A program made the translations under genes and the position numbers. A stretch of DNA of 64,000 bases, taken from Rhizopus sp. PT2906. Taxonomy: Eukaryota > Mucoromycota > Mucoromycetes > Mucorales > Rhizopodaceae. The notes beneath the pieces are model-generated. The model ran no database searches. It was not told where the DNA came from and was given only the letters and a program-made list of their open reading frames with translations. The stretch spans positions 1 through 64,000 of the forward strand of contig JAMYHX010000197.1 of assembly GCA_025529335.1 (NCBI GenBank), given 5' to 3'. Positions 48,401 through 61,493 of this stretch are shown here, piece by piece; within the stretch, counting starts at the first letter, position 1; each line of letters begins with the position of its first letter.

Positions 48401-49384
48401 GGAACAATCTTGAGTTCAACACCACGGTAGACAAAGCAACGGATCTGGTTGTACTTCATACCGATATCAACAGCGATAACACGCATTGTACGACCTGAAG
48501 GAACTTTAATAGCATTGGCGGGGTCAGGATAGTAGATCTTGGGTTCCTTGATAGAAACATCAGCCACCAAGTTACGTTCGTTAGGATCAACCCAGTCGAC
48601 ATTTTGGTAGTCTCTCATCCAGCGGTCAGTGGCAGCTTCAGTAGTTGTGCTTGAGAAACCAAGAGCGGAAGCAGCGGTTTCCAAAACTCCGCTGTCAAAA
48701 GAGGTCTTGGGGAAAAGGATCTTACCGAGTAAGACACCTTCAGATCTGATCTTCTTTGTCAATGCACGCGTATCAATACCATACAAAGCAGGAACGTCAT
48801 TTTCCTTCAACCAGGTAGCAAGAGATGAATCAGCAAGATAGTGAGAATAATCTTGAGAGTAGTTGGCCACGATTAAACCGGCAACGTGAATACGACTTGA
48901 TTCAAATCTCAAAGGAATATCCTTCAAAAGTTCATCCATTTCCTTACGGGAGGGAACACCATAATTACCAACAAGAGGGTAAGTGATAACCAAAATTTGA
49001 CCTTCATAAGAAGGATCGGTCAAAGATTCGGGATATCCGACCATACCTTAAAAGGAAATTTTAATTTTTTTTTCTCAGTTTTTTTTTTTTCCCCACAAAT
49101 CAAAACTTACCAGTTTGGAAAACACATTCACCAGAGATACTCTTTTCGGCACCAAAAGAGATACCCTGGAAACTGGTACCGTCCTTCAAGACGAGAGCAG
49201 CCGTAGTAACATCCTTAGGATCTTCTAAAGCAGCTGCAGGACGGTGAGGAGCTGTGGGAGAACGAGGGGAACGACTGATGGGAGTAGCATTGGCAGCAGG
49301 AGCCGTGATGTGTGACCCAATGATGGTAGGTGCAAAGGCAGTACCCATAGAGGTAACAGGAGGTGCAGGAATATTAGATGCCAT
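42448..49384 (-). CDS. URA2: URA2: glutamine-dependent carbamoyl-phosphate synthase / aspartate transcarbamylase
   Basis: Catalyses the first two steps of de novo pyrimidine synthesis. Three exons, 49384-49111, 49046-46648 and 46593-42448, give 2272 residues (yeast Ura2 about 2214). Order: short Pro/Ala/Ser-rich leader; GATase with catalytic Cys in FGICLGHQ and FHPE; CPSase halves with ATP-grasp motifs ([20 protein letters not shown] and IMVLGSGVYRIGSSVEFDW); a dihydroorotase-like domain; ATCase with FFEPSTRTSCSFEAAM, NAGDGIGEHPTQAFLDVF and HPLPRVNEIEPEVD. In the DHOase-like domain the metal HxH motif is replaced (PGLFNINAY), so it is inactive, as known in fungal Ura2. UTP feedback through the CPSase C-terminal region is family knowledge. 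GC-rich third positions differ from neighbours, consistent with high expression. Confidence 0.97.
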
Positions 49385-51686
49385 GATTTACTACTTTTTC
49401 TTTTTTTATACTGAATTAAACTGAATGGGAACTGTTAGTATAAATGCTACCCCACACCAGTATTTTACTTTACTAAAGAGAATGGATAAACTTTTATACA
49501 CGTGGTTGACGTTGATACACAATAAAGTTATTAAAATAAATAAGGAAGAGGTTTATTTGGAAGTATAAAAAAAGTGTGTTCCGGGGATCGTCAGCCAAAG
49601 GAGCTGAGAAGAGCAATAGCTTTCCAGATTAAACGCCCTTTTTATACTTTTTCGAAAGCAAAAAAAAAATTTTCATAATTCAATGACCGCTGTTTTCAGA
49701 TCTATCTCGAACCCTTTTTCTTTGACTAAAACCACTAAAACTTGGCTGTTTTAGTCTGCCATTGATGTAAAACACATGCCTTGATGCTTATTTGATTCAT
49801 TTTTGTTGTCCTTTTTTACAATCATTACTCAAAAATTAGACAAAACTGAGAGTATAGCAATCATCAAGATCATAGATGAACAAGCCACATTACTCATGCT
49901 TTTAGGGTAACTGATACCGTGTAACCTTTTAAAAAAAAGCAGTCAATTTATACATTGTTCATTGGTTATTATATCAATTTCCGGATCTCTATAGAACTAA
50001 TTCTTAATCAAGCATTGGTGAAGATAAAATTGCGCTGAGGAAATATGCGCCGGATGATTAGCATCGAAAATAAATGATAAAGCAAGAGAGAGGGAAAAGA
50101 AGAGATAGTCGATGGTAAAATCAACATGTGATTATTTATGTAACAGTTCTTAGCATTGTTTGTACATATTATATTTCTCTTATATATATCAATTCAACCT
50201 CTGTTCCCAAATGATGGATTTGCCAGTCAACGGGAAAATGAGGGACGATTGTGGGAATATAGACTTCCATATTTGGAAGTATAATTACACAAACTCTATA
50301 TTTAATATAACAAAAAATGCATAACTGATGAGCATTGCGTTGCTATAGAAACATCTCTAAAAACTTCAAATAAAAAAAAAATACATAATAAAATAGTAAA
50401 AAATAAATAAAAGCATCTCGCTCTTTAAACTACTTGATTCCTTAAATAAAAATGACTTTTATGATCCACCATGAATTCTATGACTATCATGTAGTCAAGC
50501 GTACCAGCTGGAAGTACACTACACTATTTCCAGAATATATTTTCTTTAGCTAGCTACGAGCAAAAAGAAAAAGATATTAAAACAAAGCATTTGTTTTTAA
50601 AGTGTATCCTTTAAAAAGAAGTTAGAAACAAAACAATGTAATCGTAGGATACACAATAAAGTGGCAATAAAGTATAACCATATTTACGCAGATCAAAGAG
50701 TCAATTCATTCAAATAAGCTTGTCCATGATCTCATAAGTAATAATACAGCTATCATTTTGCTACATAAAAGAGAATTATATAAAGAGACCATGTTTTTAT
50801 ACATGAAATGCTTTATACATTTGCCATTGCTACTTCAAAGCGTATTTGTAATCGTCGTGCTTAATAGAGATAAAATCAAAATAAAATAAAATATTGTAAA
50901 GCAAACATATATACATGTGATCCTTTCTCGGGATATTCCTCCATATGTATATTGAATAAGATGTAGATCAAAGAATGACCAATATCGTTCTAAATGAATG
51001 ATAACAATAATCTTTCTTATTAGTAGTAACAACAGTTGAACGAATACCAGAAACTTAGGTCTTCTTTTGGTCTAATAGTATACTAGAAAGTATGTTGACT
51101 AAATTCGTACTGACAACTATAGTCTATGTTGTATATCATTTTATATATTCATAAATTATATAAAAGTGATAGATCAATGCGAGATTTGTTCTTAAAGTAG
51201 TAAAAAGAAACGATTTATAAAAAGCATTCCTTCTGCAAAGCTTTACTGTAGTCTCTTTGTGACCTATTCCAAGTATGATGAATAATTCTGTTCACAATTC
51301 TACGTATTTCACTTATATTATTGTACTAAACTGGAGACTTGTTTTTTTTTTAATTTATTTTCAAACATTGTAATGTGCGCAGATATGCAATACAAAGCCA
51401 AATATTCAAGAGTTTATCATGGATTGTTTGAATACGAGCCATTGACTAAATATTATATAAATAAACTATGACAGTATTTAGCTGTTGGTAAAAGCAAAAG
51501 CATTTCAGTGGACCTATCTAAGAGATAATACAAACAACTTCCGACTAAAGTGGTTAATTCAGAAAAGAAACGTTAAAGAAAGATGATCGCTGTTGTTATC
51601 GAAAAATGCAAAAAGAAGCGTGTCATGCATTTTAATTCATATCTGAACAAGAGCACAACTGCAATAAAATTGTTTCCTTTGCCAAA

Positions 51687-51997
51687 TACTGTATTTTTAT
51701 TAATTATTGACGTTAGTGTTATAAGATATTGCCGTAAAAAGACGTCAAAGAAAAATATGTTTGAATAAAACAACATCATGTCAAAAGAGAGATAATGAGC
51801 ATATGTAGAAAAAGAAAGTGAAAAAGTATGTTAGCATTAGAGCATATATCCTAATATTAGTCTTACCACCGAGATACATTCTAGGAAAGGTAGCGATAAC
51901 TGTTATATTTGTTATTACTTTGATAACATTACAGCGGTTTCAGTAGGACATTCAACCTCAGTAGCAGCGTCATTATTTTTTGGAAATACAGTATAAC
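51687..51997. repeat. direct repeat copy A (uninterrupted)
   Basis: Shares nearly identical sequence with 52577-52795 (for example the run from aaaaatatgtttgaataaaa at 51751 through the ctaatattag at 51851-51860) and, further on, with 53235-53320 (gataacattac … tggaaatacagtataac). On the minus strand a 34-codon frame from 52019 to 51915 (MAEKKREGYTVFPKNNDAAT…) lies in it, conserved without indels in copy B over its last 28 codons. Confidence 0.75.
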
Positions 51998-52576
51998 CCT
52001 CTCTTTTTTTTTCAGCCATTATTTTAAATAGTGTTATTGTTTCTCATGTTTGGAGGTTACATTGTGCTATCGAAGCGGGTTTTTGATGACAACGCGTTAC
52101 AACTTGCTTTATACCTGAGCCACAATGTTCATTCATTAGCCAACTTCTCCGTAAAATATGAAATGCTTGATATAGACTAGCATACAATAACACGCATTAT
52201 TTTATGAAGCTTACCAAATAGAGTTAAAAGAATTAATGATTATATCAAGGCATTAGCCATGAATTTTATTAGCCTGAAAACCCTATGGTCAACTGATTTT
52301 AATATGGCATCTTGAATAAAACAGTCTATAATTCATACACAGTATTTCTCAGCATATTCTCAGTTTCGGATCTTACATTACGTTTGTGTAACAGCTTCGG
52401 TTGATCTTATTTACCAAAGAGTGTTCTTCAGCTAAAGCACAATATCGTGAGTTGCTTCAAGGAATACTGACTTTCTCTTTTCATCTTTTACTTTTAGTTT
52501 TCTTCTTTATTTTTTTCCAAATTGTATGCGTGTATGTGTTACGTTGAAATTTGAAGTTATTGGAAAAGCCATGTGT

Positions 52577-53320
52577 TACTGTATTTTTATAGAATATTGC
52601 CGTAAAATTAATAAATTATTTACGTAAAGAGACGACAAAGAAAAATATGTTTGAATAAAACAACATCATGTCAAAAGAGAGATAATAAACATATGTAGAA
52701 AAAGAAAGTGAAAAAGTATGTTAGCATTAGAGCATATATCCTAATATTAGTCTCACTTACCACCAAGGTGCATTCTGGGAAGAGTAGCGATAACTATCCA
52801 GGATTGTTTAAACAAAAAAAGGAACGGAAGACTGAGAGAACTCAGAGCACAAGAAGAGGCAATTGGGCGAACGTTCCAGATATACACGCCAGAGAGCAAA
52901 GAGGGCGGGACAAGCAAGTCAAAGCAAGGACCATGAGGGCAGGCTAGTTTTGATTTGTGAATCTTTGAACACTCAGAGGAATACTTGATAACTGTTGTAA
53001 AGAAGCAAAAAATGGACTCGATTAATGTGAGTTTTTATACTTTTTTTTCTTTTCCTAACAAGTTTCAGGATTGGGTGCATGGAACAAAGAAGTCATATCA
53101 AATAGGAGCAATCTACATGTTGATTATTCAAGAATATGCATTGCCAAATATGACTACATATTCTTCTGATTTCATGGAAAAACCGAATAAAAAGAATTTA
53201 AACTTTACAAAGAGACTAAAGAGGGCTATTTCTAATATTACTCTGATAACATTACAATGGTTTCCATACGACATTCAGTCTCGGTAGCAGCATCATTATT
53301 TTTTGGAAATACAGTATAAC
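52577..53320. repeat. direct repeat copy B, split by an insertion of about 440 bp
   Basis: Left part 52577-52795 and right part 53235-53320 align to contiguous copy A at 51687-51901 and 51912-51997. The intervening 52796-53234 has no counterpart in copy A apart from a ~10-nt spacer (gttatatttg). No clear terminal inverted repeat or target-site duplication was found at the insertion edges. It may be a young insertion in copy B or a deletion in copy A. Confidence 0.7.
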
Positions 53321-54250
53321 ATGGAGGTCAAGGCTGATACTACGAAAATATTCTTGACGACGACAAATTTACATTTCGTACAGCATGAATTTTGTTCTCA
53401 CCATTGGGTGCATTTACTTTCGATCACAGGCGAATTTACTTTCTGGAAAGAGTGCTATAACGTTATTATAGTTCCGTCTTTTTTCCTTTCTGTTATTGAT
53501 AGGCTATGTCTTCCAAGAGAAGGCGACAACGAACTATTGCTGCTGATGCCCAGTGTGCATGGACAATAAAGACAACCTTACCTGCAAGGCTTTTGCAGAT
53601 AAATACAAATTACTAAATTGTCAATATTCTGTTTGTAGATACAAATTCATTTTTCGCAAAATGACAATGTTTACCAACTGCACTGTATACTTCTAATATA
53701 ATTGGTTAGTATCAATTCAATAATTGTCATCATTCGCTCTCTTTTACCTCATTTTTATCATGCCTTTAGTAATTTCATCCGCTTTTTCTATAAACAATAA
53801 GTTTATTGTACAACGTTAAACAAACACAACCAAAGACAGCTTCAGAATATACGTTGTAGCTTTTTCCATATTTGCGGATTTCAAAGTGGTAATGTTGGAT
53901 AGATGAAATATTTGAATATATGCGTGTGCATGTAATAAGTCAAGAGCATTAAGCAATTATATATTCACACAGTAAATATATTGCTAGGATATACAAAGAA
54001 GATATAGTAAATGCTCATTTGTCCATTTGGAAGAGTTACATTGGTCATTTGTCATCTTATCTTCAAATCAAAACTCATACACTTGTATAAAGCCGACAAG
54101 ATTAAGTCTGCGCGCGTACTTTGAATTAAGCGATTATTCGAAAGGGTAAAGAAAGTGCATTTAAAAAAGAGTGAAAGCTAGCATTGGACGTACGTATTGA
54201 TAGTATGTGTTTTTATTTTCCCTTTTTTTTCAGCTCTTTGGGAAGCCTAT

Positions 54251-54490
54251 TTATACATCCCATTCTATAACATTAATGTCAGTTCCACGGATTACTGCTC
54301 TATCGTATGTTCCCATGGGCGACTCGAGCTGATCTACTCGGAATCTGTTGTTTTCACTGTCAGTCGCTCGCAATTTCCCTTGAACTGTAATTCCTCCGTG
54401 TAGTTGGAATGTTGCCTTGGGTGATTCCTTTATAGTGCTGAGCCACAGTTGAAGGTAACGATCCCGCAGTTTTTCTTCAGCATCTGACAT
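54251..54490 (-). CDS. GEMIN7: Gemin7-like SMN-complex protein
   Basis: Single exon, 79 residues. The sequence (EEKLRDRYLQLWLSTIKESP, ATFQLHGGITVQGKLRATDS, FRVDQLESPMGTYDRAVIRG, TDINVIEWDV) follows the Gemin7 pattern: a short N-terminal helix then an Sm-like five-stranded barrel, with the G-V-x-V-x-G/A-x-x-x-A-T-D strand pair, QL-x-[ST]P-[MI]G and a closing TDI strand. Human Gemin7 has the same length of Sm-like domain and pairs with Gemin6 in the SMN complex that loads Sm rings on snRNAs. Yeasts usually lack Gemin proteins, early-diverging fungi may keep them. The start is the first Met. No neighbour relates to it. Confidence 0.8.
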   Translation of the reverse strand: MSDAEEKLRDRYLQLWLSTIKESPKATFQLHGGITVQGKLRATDSENNRFRVDQLESPMGTYDRAVIRGTDINVIEWDV

Positions 54491-57048
54491 TGAGCAATAA
54501 AGAAAAAATGAAAAAAAAAGTCACTGAATATTCTAGTGTATGATTAACTAATAAACTGAATAAGGGCAAAAATCTCTATTACGCGTAAATGAAGACAGAG
54601 AGAGAGGGAGATAATTAGGTGTAATTAACTGTACTTCTTGTAAGGATAGGCAAAGATACTAAAGTCCAAAAGATGAACTCTATTAACGTTTCCTTGTCTG
54701 GACCCAGGGGCGTATGTTCCAAAAAGATATATATGCATTAACATAGGAGAATAGAAGAAAAACATGCAGTTTAAAAAGGAAATATTAGCTTGACATTATA
54801 CAAGATCTGATTCTTGAAACAGATAAACAAATGCGACGCAAAGTGGCACCAGTCTACACAAGTATGACATCGAAACTCACAATCTTATTTTGGTCGGCTG
54901 ATCATTACTCTCGTTTCCCATTAAGGATACAACTTGAGCTTCTTTTTTAATGCAAAATGTACTTCCCACAATTGGAGATTGTCTATTGTAAAAGTCCAAT
55001 CATTCAAAGGGCATAGTGTGTCATTAACCAATCATATGCTGCCTAATAATCCTTTTCTGTTAGTTTATCCCAAGTTGACCATTGGTGTGTGCCTGGGTAA
55101 ATACATGATAAAATGCTAACGAGATAAATGCGTTATAAGCATGACAACATGCGTCTTTAAGCATGAGTTATGTAGTTTTTTCTTGAATGTATATCCATAT
55201 CTTTAATTAACTTCTATTTTTATAAATTCTCTTGCTTTCTTATTTAATTAGCTCCCTCGGCTGATCTCTAAAAGTGGGTGGAGAGAAAGAGAGAGATCAA
55301 GGGATGTGTAAACATTAAATATCCCATGGCGTAATGAGATACACACTGTGTAAACAATGAGTGTCTGTCCTTTCATGTTCACTGTCTTGCTAAATCAAGC
55401 AAGGGCGACTATTGAGCTTATACGGTAGGTGTTAAATAAATTATCCGTTTTCATCTCAGGCGCGCAGCCAAAAAAAAAAAGTGTCTTACGCTTGATGTTC
55501 CTTTACAACTGCGATAAGGTTGTTAAAATAAGCTACAATAGAAATATTCTTACTCAGTCAACGCCAGCCAAACCATGGATAATGGAAAGAACAGTAAGTG
55601 CAGCCCTGTTATTCATTTCCCTGTTATTTGTGCAACACATATTAATAGTATATCCTCAATTCTTTTACGCGATCATACTTCTCTAAAGAAATGGTATGTC
55701 GGGTTTTTCGGGGCAAAGCGATGTTTTAATGACATCCATAGATGATTAGGAAAAACCATATTATTTTTTATTTATAAAAAGTAAAGAAAAAAGGATCTCT
55801 TTGCAAGGCGATGAGGCTGAATAAAACAAAACAAACCCTTTTACAATTCTCTTTAGCTTTCTATTTATCAACAAGGAATCCCCTCAAGGACAGGGGGTTG
55901 GATAGGTGGAGCATGAAATGTCTTCCAACGGATACGACTTTATCCATTAAAGACAATATGCAATCCTCATAGGTTACCAAAAACGTCAGTGGAACAATTG
56001 TCTGTGAAGCAATCGACCACAATAAGCTTAATGTATTACAGAGTCCCTTGATTGATTTACTGATCTTGAAGTGTTCAATGATAGAGGTTTATAATCAACT
56101 ATATGAATACTTTGGGACTCCGTATCTGGGTAACAGTATACACAATAAGCAAGGGGCAAATAGACTAAGCATGGCTGTATCAAAAACAGCCCCCGTGAAA
56201 TCATTTGAGCATAAATTTACATGTAAACACACCAACAACAACAAAACAATACCAGCAATAAGAAACCCATCTGATATCTTTTCATTTCACTCAGTCAGTG
56301 AGACACTTTCTGTAACCCCGGAGTTGATATTATTTGTGCTAAAAAAATAATAATAACAAACAATATAATTGGATACTGACTCTCTTTGTTTAAACTATGA
56401 AAAACAAAAATATGAACCAGCAGATCACTTTAAAAAATGAAGGAATGAGTATTCTGTCGCCATAGCGATTGTTTCTATAGAAATCAGCATGGTTACTCTT
56501 TGACAGCCCAGTTCCCATAAATTAGTTCTTCCGTTTTTGAATGAAGTTTGTTTGTATCACGTTCGGAACAAGAATTCGGTGTGTAACAATATAACTATCC
56601 TTACAAATGTGTAAAACTGCCATTATCCTCATGCCAAAAAAAAGAACACATGAAATTTGAGAGCCAAAACAAAGAAATAATAAAAAGAGAGAATTATTTA
56701 CAACTAAAAACCTGTTGAAAATAGTTCGAAAATGTAATCAAACTACTTCTCCTATCATTTCTATCAAACTACCAACAAAAAATCTTTGATTCATAAAAGG
56801 TGCCATTTTTTCTCTTTTTTTTTTTTCGCTCAGCTAAAGCTTCTCCACTTGAAAGTTGTCCATTCATACGAACGGATGAGATGTCGTCAATTAAAAAAAT
56901 CAAGATTCAAACACCGTTTAAGGTTGCAGAAGAGATCGGGTTATTTCATTTGGATATAAAAAGGATCCCTTCTTTTGATGGTTTTTTTTTTATAAAATCA
57001 TCTTCTCCCCCCCTTCTCTTTCTCTTTTTTTAATTAAAAATCATAAGT
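54491..57048. other. gene-poor AT-rich region
   Basis: Short frames at 55429-55686 and 56048-56350 (100 codons, LYEYFGTPYLGNSIHNKQGA…) are unrecognised and not clearly coding. 54672 begins a short frame (MNSINVSLSGP) that resembles the MDSINVSF start at 53013, perhaps a scattered repeat. The last ~250 bp are the T-rich promoter and leader of the SFP1-like gene. Confidence 0.35.
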
Positions 57049-58251
57049 ATGCCTGTGCCTCTTGAATACAACTCTTCTCTTAGACGCATGAGTACCCTTA
57101 CAATACCTAAACAAGACATCAATTTTGAGTAAGTTACAATATAGGTTTATCTATATACTAGGCTAACCTAACGCGCATTTAATTAATAGTACTTATGATT
57201 TTCAGCTTTGCACCCCACAGAATGATATTAAAGATACATTTGAATCAAAAGATCTTGAAGCCTCTTACTGTCGTGATTTTGCTTGCTGTGGCCTTATTTT
57301 AAATGACCTTCATGATCTGCTTCAACATTATGAAGAGTGTCATGTTCGTTTAGATGATGATGAAAGTAGTCTTTTTGACAGTGAAAATGACTCTTGGTCC
57401 TCTTTTTCTTTTTCTTCTTTTTCGCCTGAAGACACAGCCTCAGCCGATGAACCTAAGAGCGATTACATTGATGTGCTTAAGAAGAAAGCAGTTGCCTACC
57501 TGTATGATTTTTATAAGACGGGTTCATCATCCACATCAGGATCTGATGACGATAATGAAGATACAGAAAAGCCATCTGCTGGAAAGAAGAGACCTCACAG
57601 TCAAATCAGTAGTGGTGGTTCCACTAGTGCTCTTGATATTTTGACACAATCTGCTGTGAAAAAGTTGGCATTAGCCTCCTCTCTTGGTAATGGCACCGAC
57701 TTCCCTACATCCCTTATTACAAATGAAGAGTTTCTTGCCCAAGCAGGCGCTATATTGGCAAGTGCAAACTCAAGTATGTATAGGTCAATATAACAAAAGG
57801 AGTTTGTTATTGACCCTATTTTTTTGTATTAGATATGAATGCGGATAAACCTTATAAGTGCCCTGTAGCCGGCTGTGACAAAGCATACAAAAACCCCAAT
57901 GGTCTCAAATACCACAATCAACATGGTCACTGTAACCTTATTAATGATGACAGTGAAAACCTTGCTTCTAAGCCATATCAATGCACCATTGGTGATTGTG
58001 GCAAACGTTACAAGAACCTGAATGGCTTAAAATATCATATAGAACACTCTCATATGGTTGCCTTGAATCAAACATTGGCTACATTTGGATCTTCTTTGTT
58101 CTCTTTATCTTCCTTATCACCATCATCTTCATCATCTTCATCACCATTATCATCACCATCTACTACATCCTCTGCATCCTCTTCTCCCATGCTAGGCGCC
58201 GCACCCATCACATTTAATCTCGAAAACCCTACCATTTTCCCTTTACTCTAG
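57049..58251 (+). CDS. SFP1: SFP1-like C2H2 zinc-finger protein
   Basis: Exons 57049-57128, 57190-57773 and 57833-58251 join in frame to 360 residues. Near the N-terminus a split finger (YCRDFACCGLILNDLHDLLQ, HYEECHV) is typical of the Sfp1 family. Two C-terminal C2H2 fingers follow: YKCPVAGCDKAYKNPNGLKY…H…H and YQCTIGDCGKRYKNLNGLKY…H…H, with the family-specific YKNxNGLKYH core. The end is Ser/Pro-rich. Yeast Sfp1 is a TOR-regulated activator of ribosomal protein and ribosome-biogenesis genes; the same role here is inference. The start is the first Met after a T-rich leader, and a second Met (MSTLTIPKQ) lies 13 codons on. Confidence 0.88.
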
Positions 58252-61200
58252 CTTATCCATCTCCCCCTTAATCCAAAAAAACTCCGTCATGTTCATTTCT
58301 TTTATCCTTTAACCCTCTTTGTAAAGCATCATTTGATCATTTCCCCCTCTCTCTTTCTCTTTGTGTCCACTTCTTGCACCTTTGTTCAGTTGCAAGACTT
58401 CTTTATATCCCATGTGTAAAAATCAAAAGTTTTTAATTAAAAAGTACTATTGTTTAGATCCATAATAACCTTGAGTATTCATGCTTGGCTGTTATCCTCA
58501 CGATCAATCTCAGATACATTTGGCTTATTGGTTCATTTATCTTAATTTTAAATTAAGTGTAAACAATGAGATTAAAAGGAATTGGTTTAGCTCGTACACA
58601 GATCTCTTAGTCTCATTATATGGGCTTACCACACAAGTTAACTGAATACGACATATTTTATGTCTTCTTTGAGCGTGATTGAATGATCTTCAAGCATTCT
58701 TGGTTAGTACACCTGTTTGAAAATAATAGTTTGTTTCTGATGTTGATTTTATATCATTTGTGTGTAATAAAAGGATCATGATGAAAGACGGTTGACGCTT
58801 ATACTCTGCGGAAAGAGACGGAGATATAGTGCAACGTCAAACGGCTTCAAAGAAGAATACGTAGGTGACAACTTTGTTTTACATTTGGTATGTTTTGGAC
58901 AAGACAGCGTCTTTAACGGTTTCTTCTATTTTTCCTTCTTTTTCTTCTCCAATAGAAATATAATATTGCTCCGATAATAAACAACGGTATGTGATCCATT
59001 GGTTTACCTTTTGTGATTTAGTCGCAATAATAATAAAATGAGTCTCTACATAACTTCTTTAACAAGATTAAGACGATCAGCATCTTTTTTTATGAAAGCA
59101 GGATTACTACGTGAATTAATCATGTCCAATCAAAGTTGAGCATGACACGTTCTGTAAGAATAACGCATACTGTGGTCAGCCTCTTTGCGTTGTTCTTTCT
59201 CAAGTATTCTTATACGATAAGACAAAGGATTTATAATGCAAATACGACAAGAACTTTTGAATTCCTAGTAATAAGTCAATAATGCAATGACAACCAATCT
59301 GACTTTAGCAACTCTCTGAAAGCATCATACATTTAACCTTAAAAAGTGCATTGGAGCTTTAAAGCGGGATGAAGTAGAAAGACTACGAATATGGACTCTG
59401 GAAATAGTTATGAACAAATTAGAAGTATATGACTTTTGCACGTAATTCTTTTGTGAGATATTTCGATACCAATATCATATAATAGCTGTTATGTCGTCTC
59501 GATGCCTATCAGCACTGGAGGAGATTTGATGGCAGAGAAAAGTCAAAAAACGCAGCAGCCAGCGCGCAATGCTCCATTTATGGCGAGTTGGATATTAAGG
59601 TAAATTGTAATTGAATTTCAGTGTTGTTGTCCGAATAACTAATGTTTCGTTGGTAGGACGCATTGTATAAGCGAAAGGTAAATGGTTTACTGCAGATCAT
59701 GGAGTTTCGCAAAAACTGTAAGAGTTGAACATGTTCACTCTGGTTCTAAGCAAATACCAATGGGAAACATCTATCTACTACCTGATCTAAAAAATACAAG
59801 CCCTATTTGACGCAAACTAAACTTTGGAAAAAGAACAATCCAGCATATACTTTTGTGCAAACCAGAGTAAAACTGTGACTCCATGGTGAAGATCTTTGGA
59901 GAAGAAGTACGTTCAGCATTATATGGTTCAATGCTTGCTTACTGGATGAAGGGCTGTCTCCAGGCCAATGATCAAGAGATGTACTGCATTCAAAGAATTG
60001 TTGACGTTCGTTGCTTTTCTCATACTAAGCTGTTTTCTGGATCCATAGTAACATTTTTTCTGTTTAGGAGCATCAAGAGCTGATTTCAAAGAAGCTTCGA
60101 TTACCTTTAACATTCTTTTATGCTTCGCGTTTATAATACAAGTTGGCAAACTTTATAAAATTAGTAATGATGTAATAGCCAGTAGAATGTTATGCAAGGT
60201 GCATTCTTTTCATAATGTGATTCATTTTTGCAGTAAAAAGAGGTGTATAGATGTATGATTATGGTGAGATGTCACTTCTTATGACTTTTAGAGTTATTAC
60301 CATTTTGGAAACTTGTGACCATGTTTAATTTGCTTACACTGTATTTACTAAACCGTCAAGTAACAATGCCAAATTGAAACAAAGGTATTTGACAAGTTGA
60401 TATACTTTCAAAATTTCCAACAGAATGCCTGTCAAAGAAGCACGTTATGTGAATACAATTACAAGCTTTTAGCAATCCTTGACATAAGCACGCCTTTGTC
60501 AGATAGTTGGGTGCATTTGAATTTGTTATTCATTACAGACCAAAAAACTGCTCTATCGAATCAAAGTCATGCGAATAAAGAGAAAGATACGCATAGGGTA
60601 ATCCACATGAATGAGAGCATTAGCTATAATCACGTATAATCCTTTCATATAATCATACTTGTTCATCTCGGCTATTATAGCCTTAATAAAACCTAAAAAA
60701 GTGCCCAGTGGCAGTTTCGTTGTTGGTGAATAATTTTCTTTTATTTAAATGTTTCCGTATCTGCGGACTGACCTTGATGATGCCAGAAGCGAAAATGGCT
60801 CCAAGCATAGAGATTGTACTGGAATTGACTAGCATAGCCTTGATACCTTTTCTCGGCCACATTATGCCCTTCTTGTTGTTGATATGGAAGCTTGATTCGT
60901 CCAAGAAAACATATTTTTGCATATAGTTCGTGTGAGTGCTAACCCATGGTGGATCAAGATGAAGCGTCCATTGAGATGTTCTCCATTGTTTCTTGTAGCT
61001 GTCTGAAAATAAATGCACTTGATAGATAAGGTATATTCCTTTCTCATACGTCAACACACATAAAAATACTTGTGACTTTAAAAACAAGCTAAAACTTTAG
61101 TGATTTATATTGTATTACAGGGTAACATTGCCAATGTAATCCCATCCTCTCCTTTTTTCCCATTCCTCTTTTCTTTTTCAGGTCAATTATTCTCTATGTT

Positions 61201-61493
61201 ATTTCTTCATCCGTTTCTTCCCATTGTGCGTTTCTGCTTTTTGTAATTCACATAGAAACCGGTCGATCTGGTAGAATTATAGTTACACGATCCATATCCT
61301 TTGTGGCACATTTTGAAGCTCATTTCAATATACCAAAAAAATGAATACTCCTCGCCCTTTTTCCCCTTTTTCTTCTCGTTCTTCTTTCCCTTGTTCCTCT
61401 TTCTTTCTTTTTTTATACTTTAGTTCTTCAAAAAGGATTTAACCTTTCGTATTCTTTAACTGCTTCCCCTTTCCATTCCTTTACTTTTAAAAG
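58252..61493. other. gene-poor region with transposon relics
   Basis: 58252-58480 is the 3' region of the SFP1-like gene. 59883-60083 (plus, 66 codons) and 60397-60639 (plus, 80 codons) are unrecognised frames. A mariner-type transposase relic lies at 60683-61087. 61140-61490 is C/T-rich leader sequence of the next gene. Confidence 0.45.
60683..61087 (-). pseudogene. Tc1/mariner (IS630-type) transposase fragment
   Basis: A 134-codon frame contains YVFLDESSFHINNKKGIMWP, RKGIKAMLV and SMLGAIFASGIIKVS, the pattern around the second acidic residue of Tc1/mariner/pogo DDE transposases (VFIDESGFN … W…RG … ILGAI…G). The N-terminal helix-turn-helix domains, the first Asp and the last acidic residue are missing, so it is a dead fragment. 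No terminal inverted repeats were recognised. Confidence 0.7.

Larger units (their letters stand above)
49385..54250. other. gene-poor AT-rich region with a duplicated segment
   Basis: No intact gene. 49385-49660 is the URA2 promoter side. 51573-51779 and 50835-51032 hold short frames without recognisable content. The main structure is a duplicated segment (51687-51997 and 52577-53320), the second copy of which is interrupted by about 440 bp. The inserted part encodes only short frames (53013-53230, MDSINVSFYTFF…). 53303-53569 holds an 88-codon frame of no known family. Confidence 0.4.

Noticed and set aside
42514..49206. Many long plus-strand open frames opposite URA2
   Set aside because: They lie antisense to a certain 2272-residue gene with biased codon use; long antisense frames are expected there and show no domain.
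53303..53569. 88-codon frame next to repeat copy B
   Set aside because: Begins inside the repeat edge, no family, no splice partner; too weak for a gene call.
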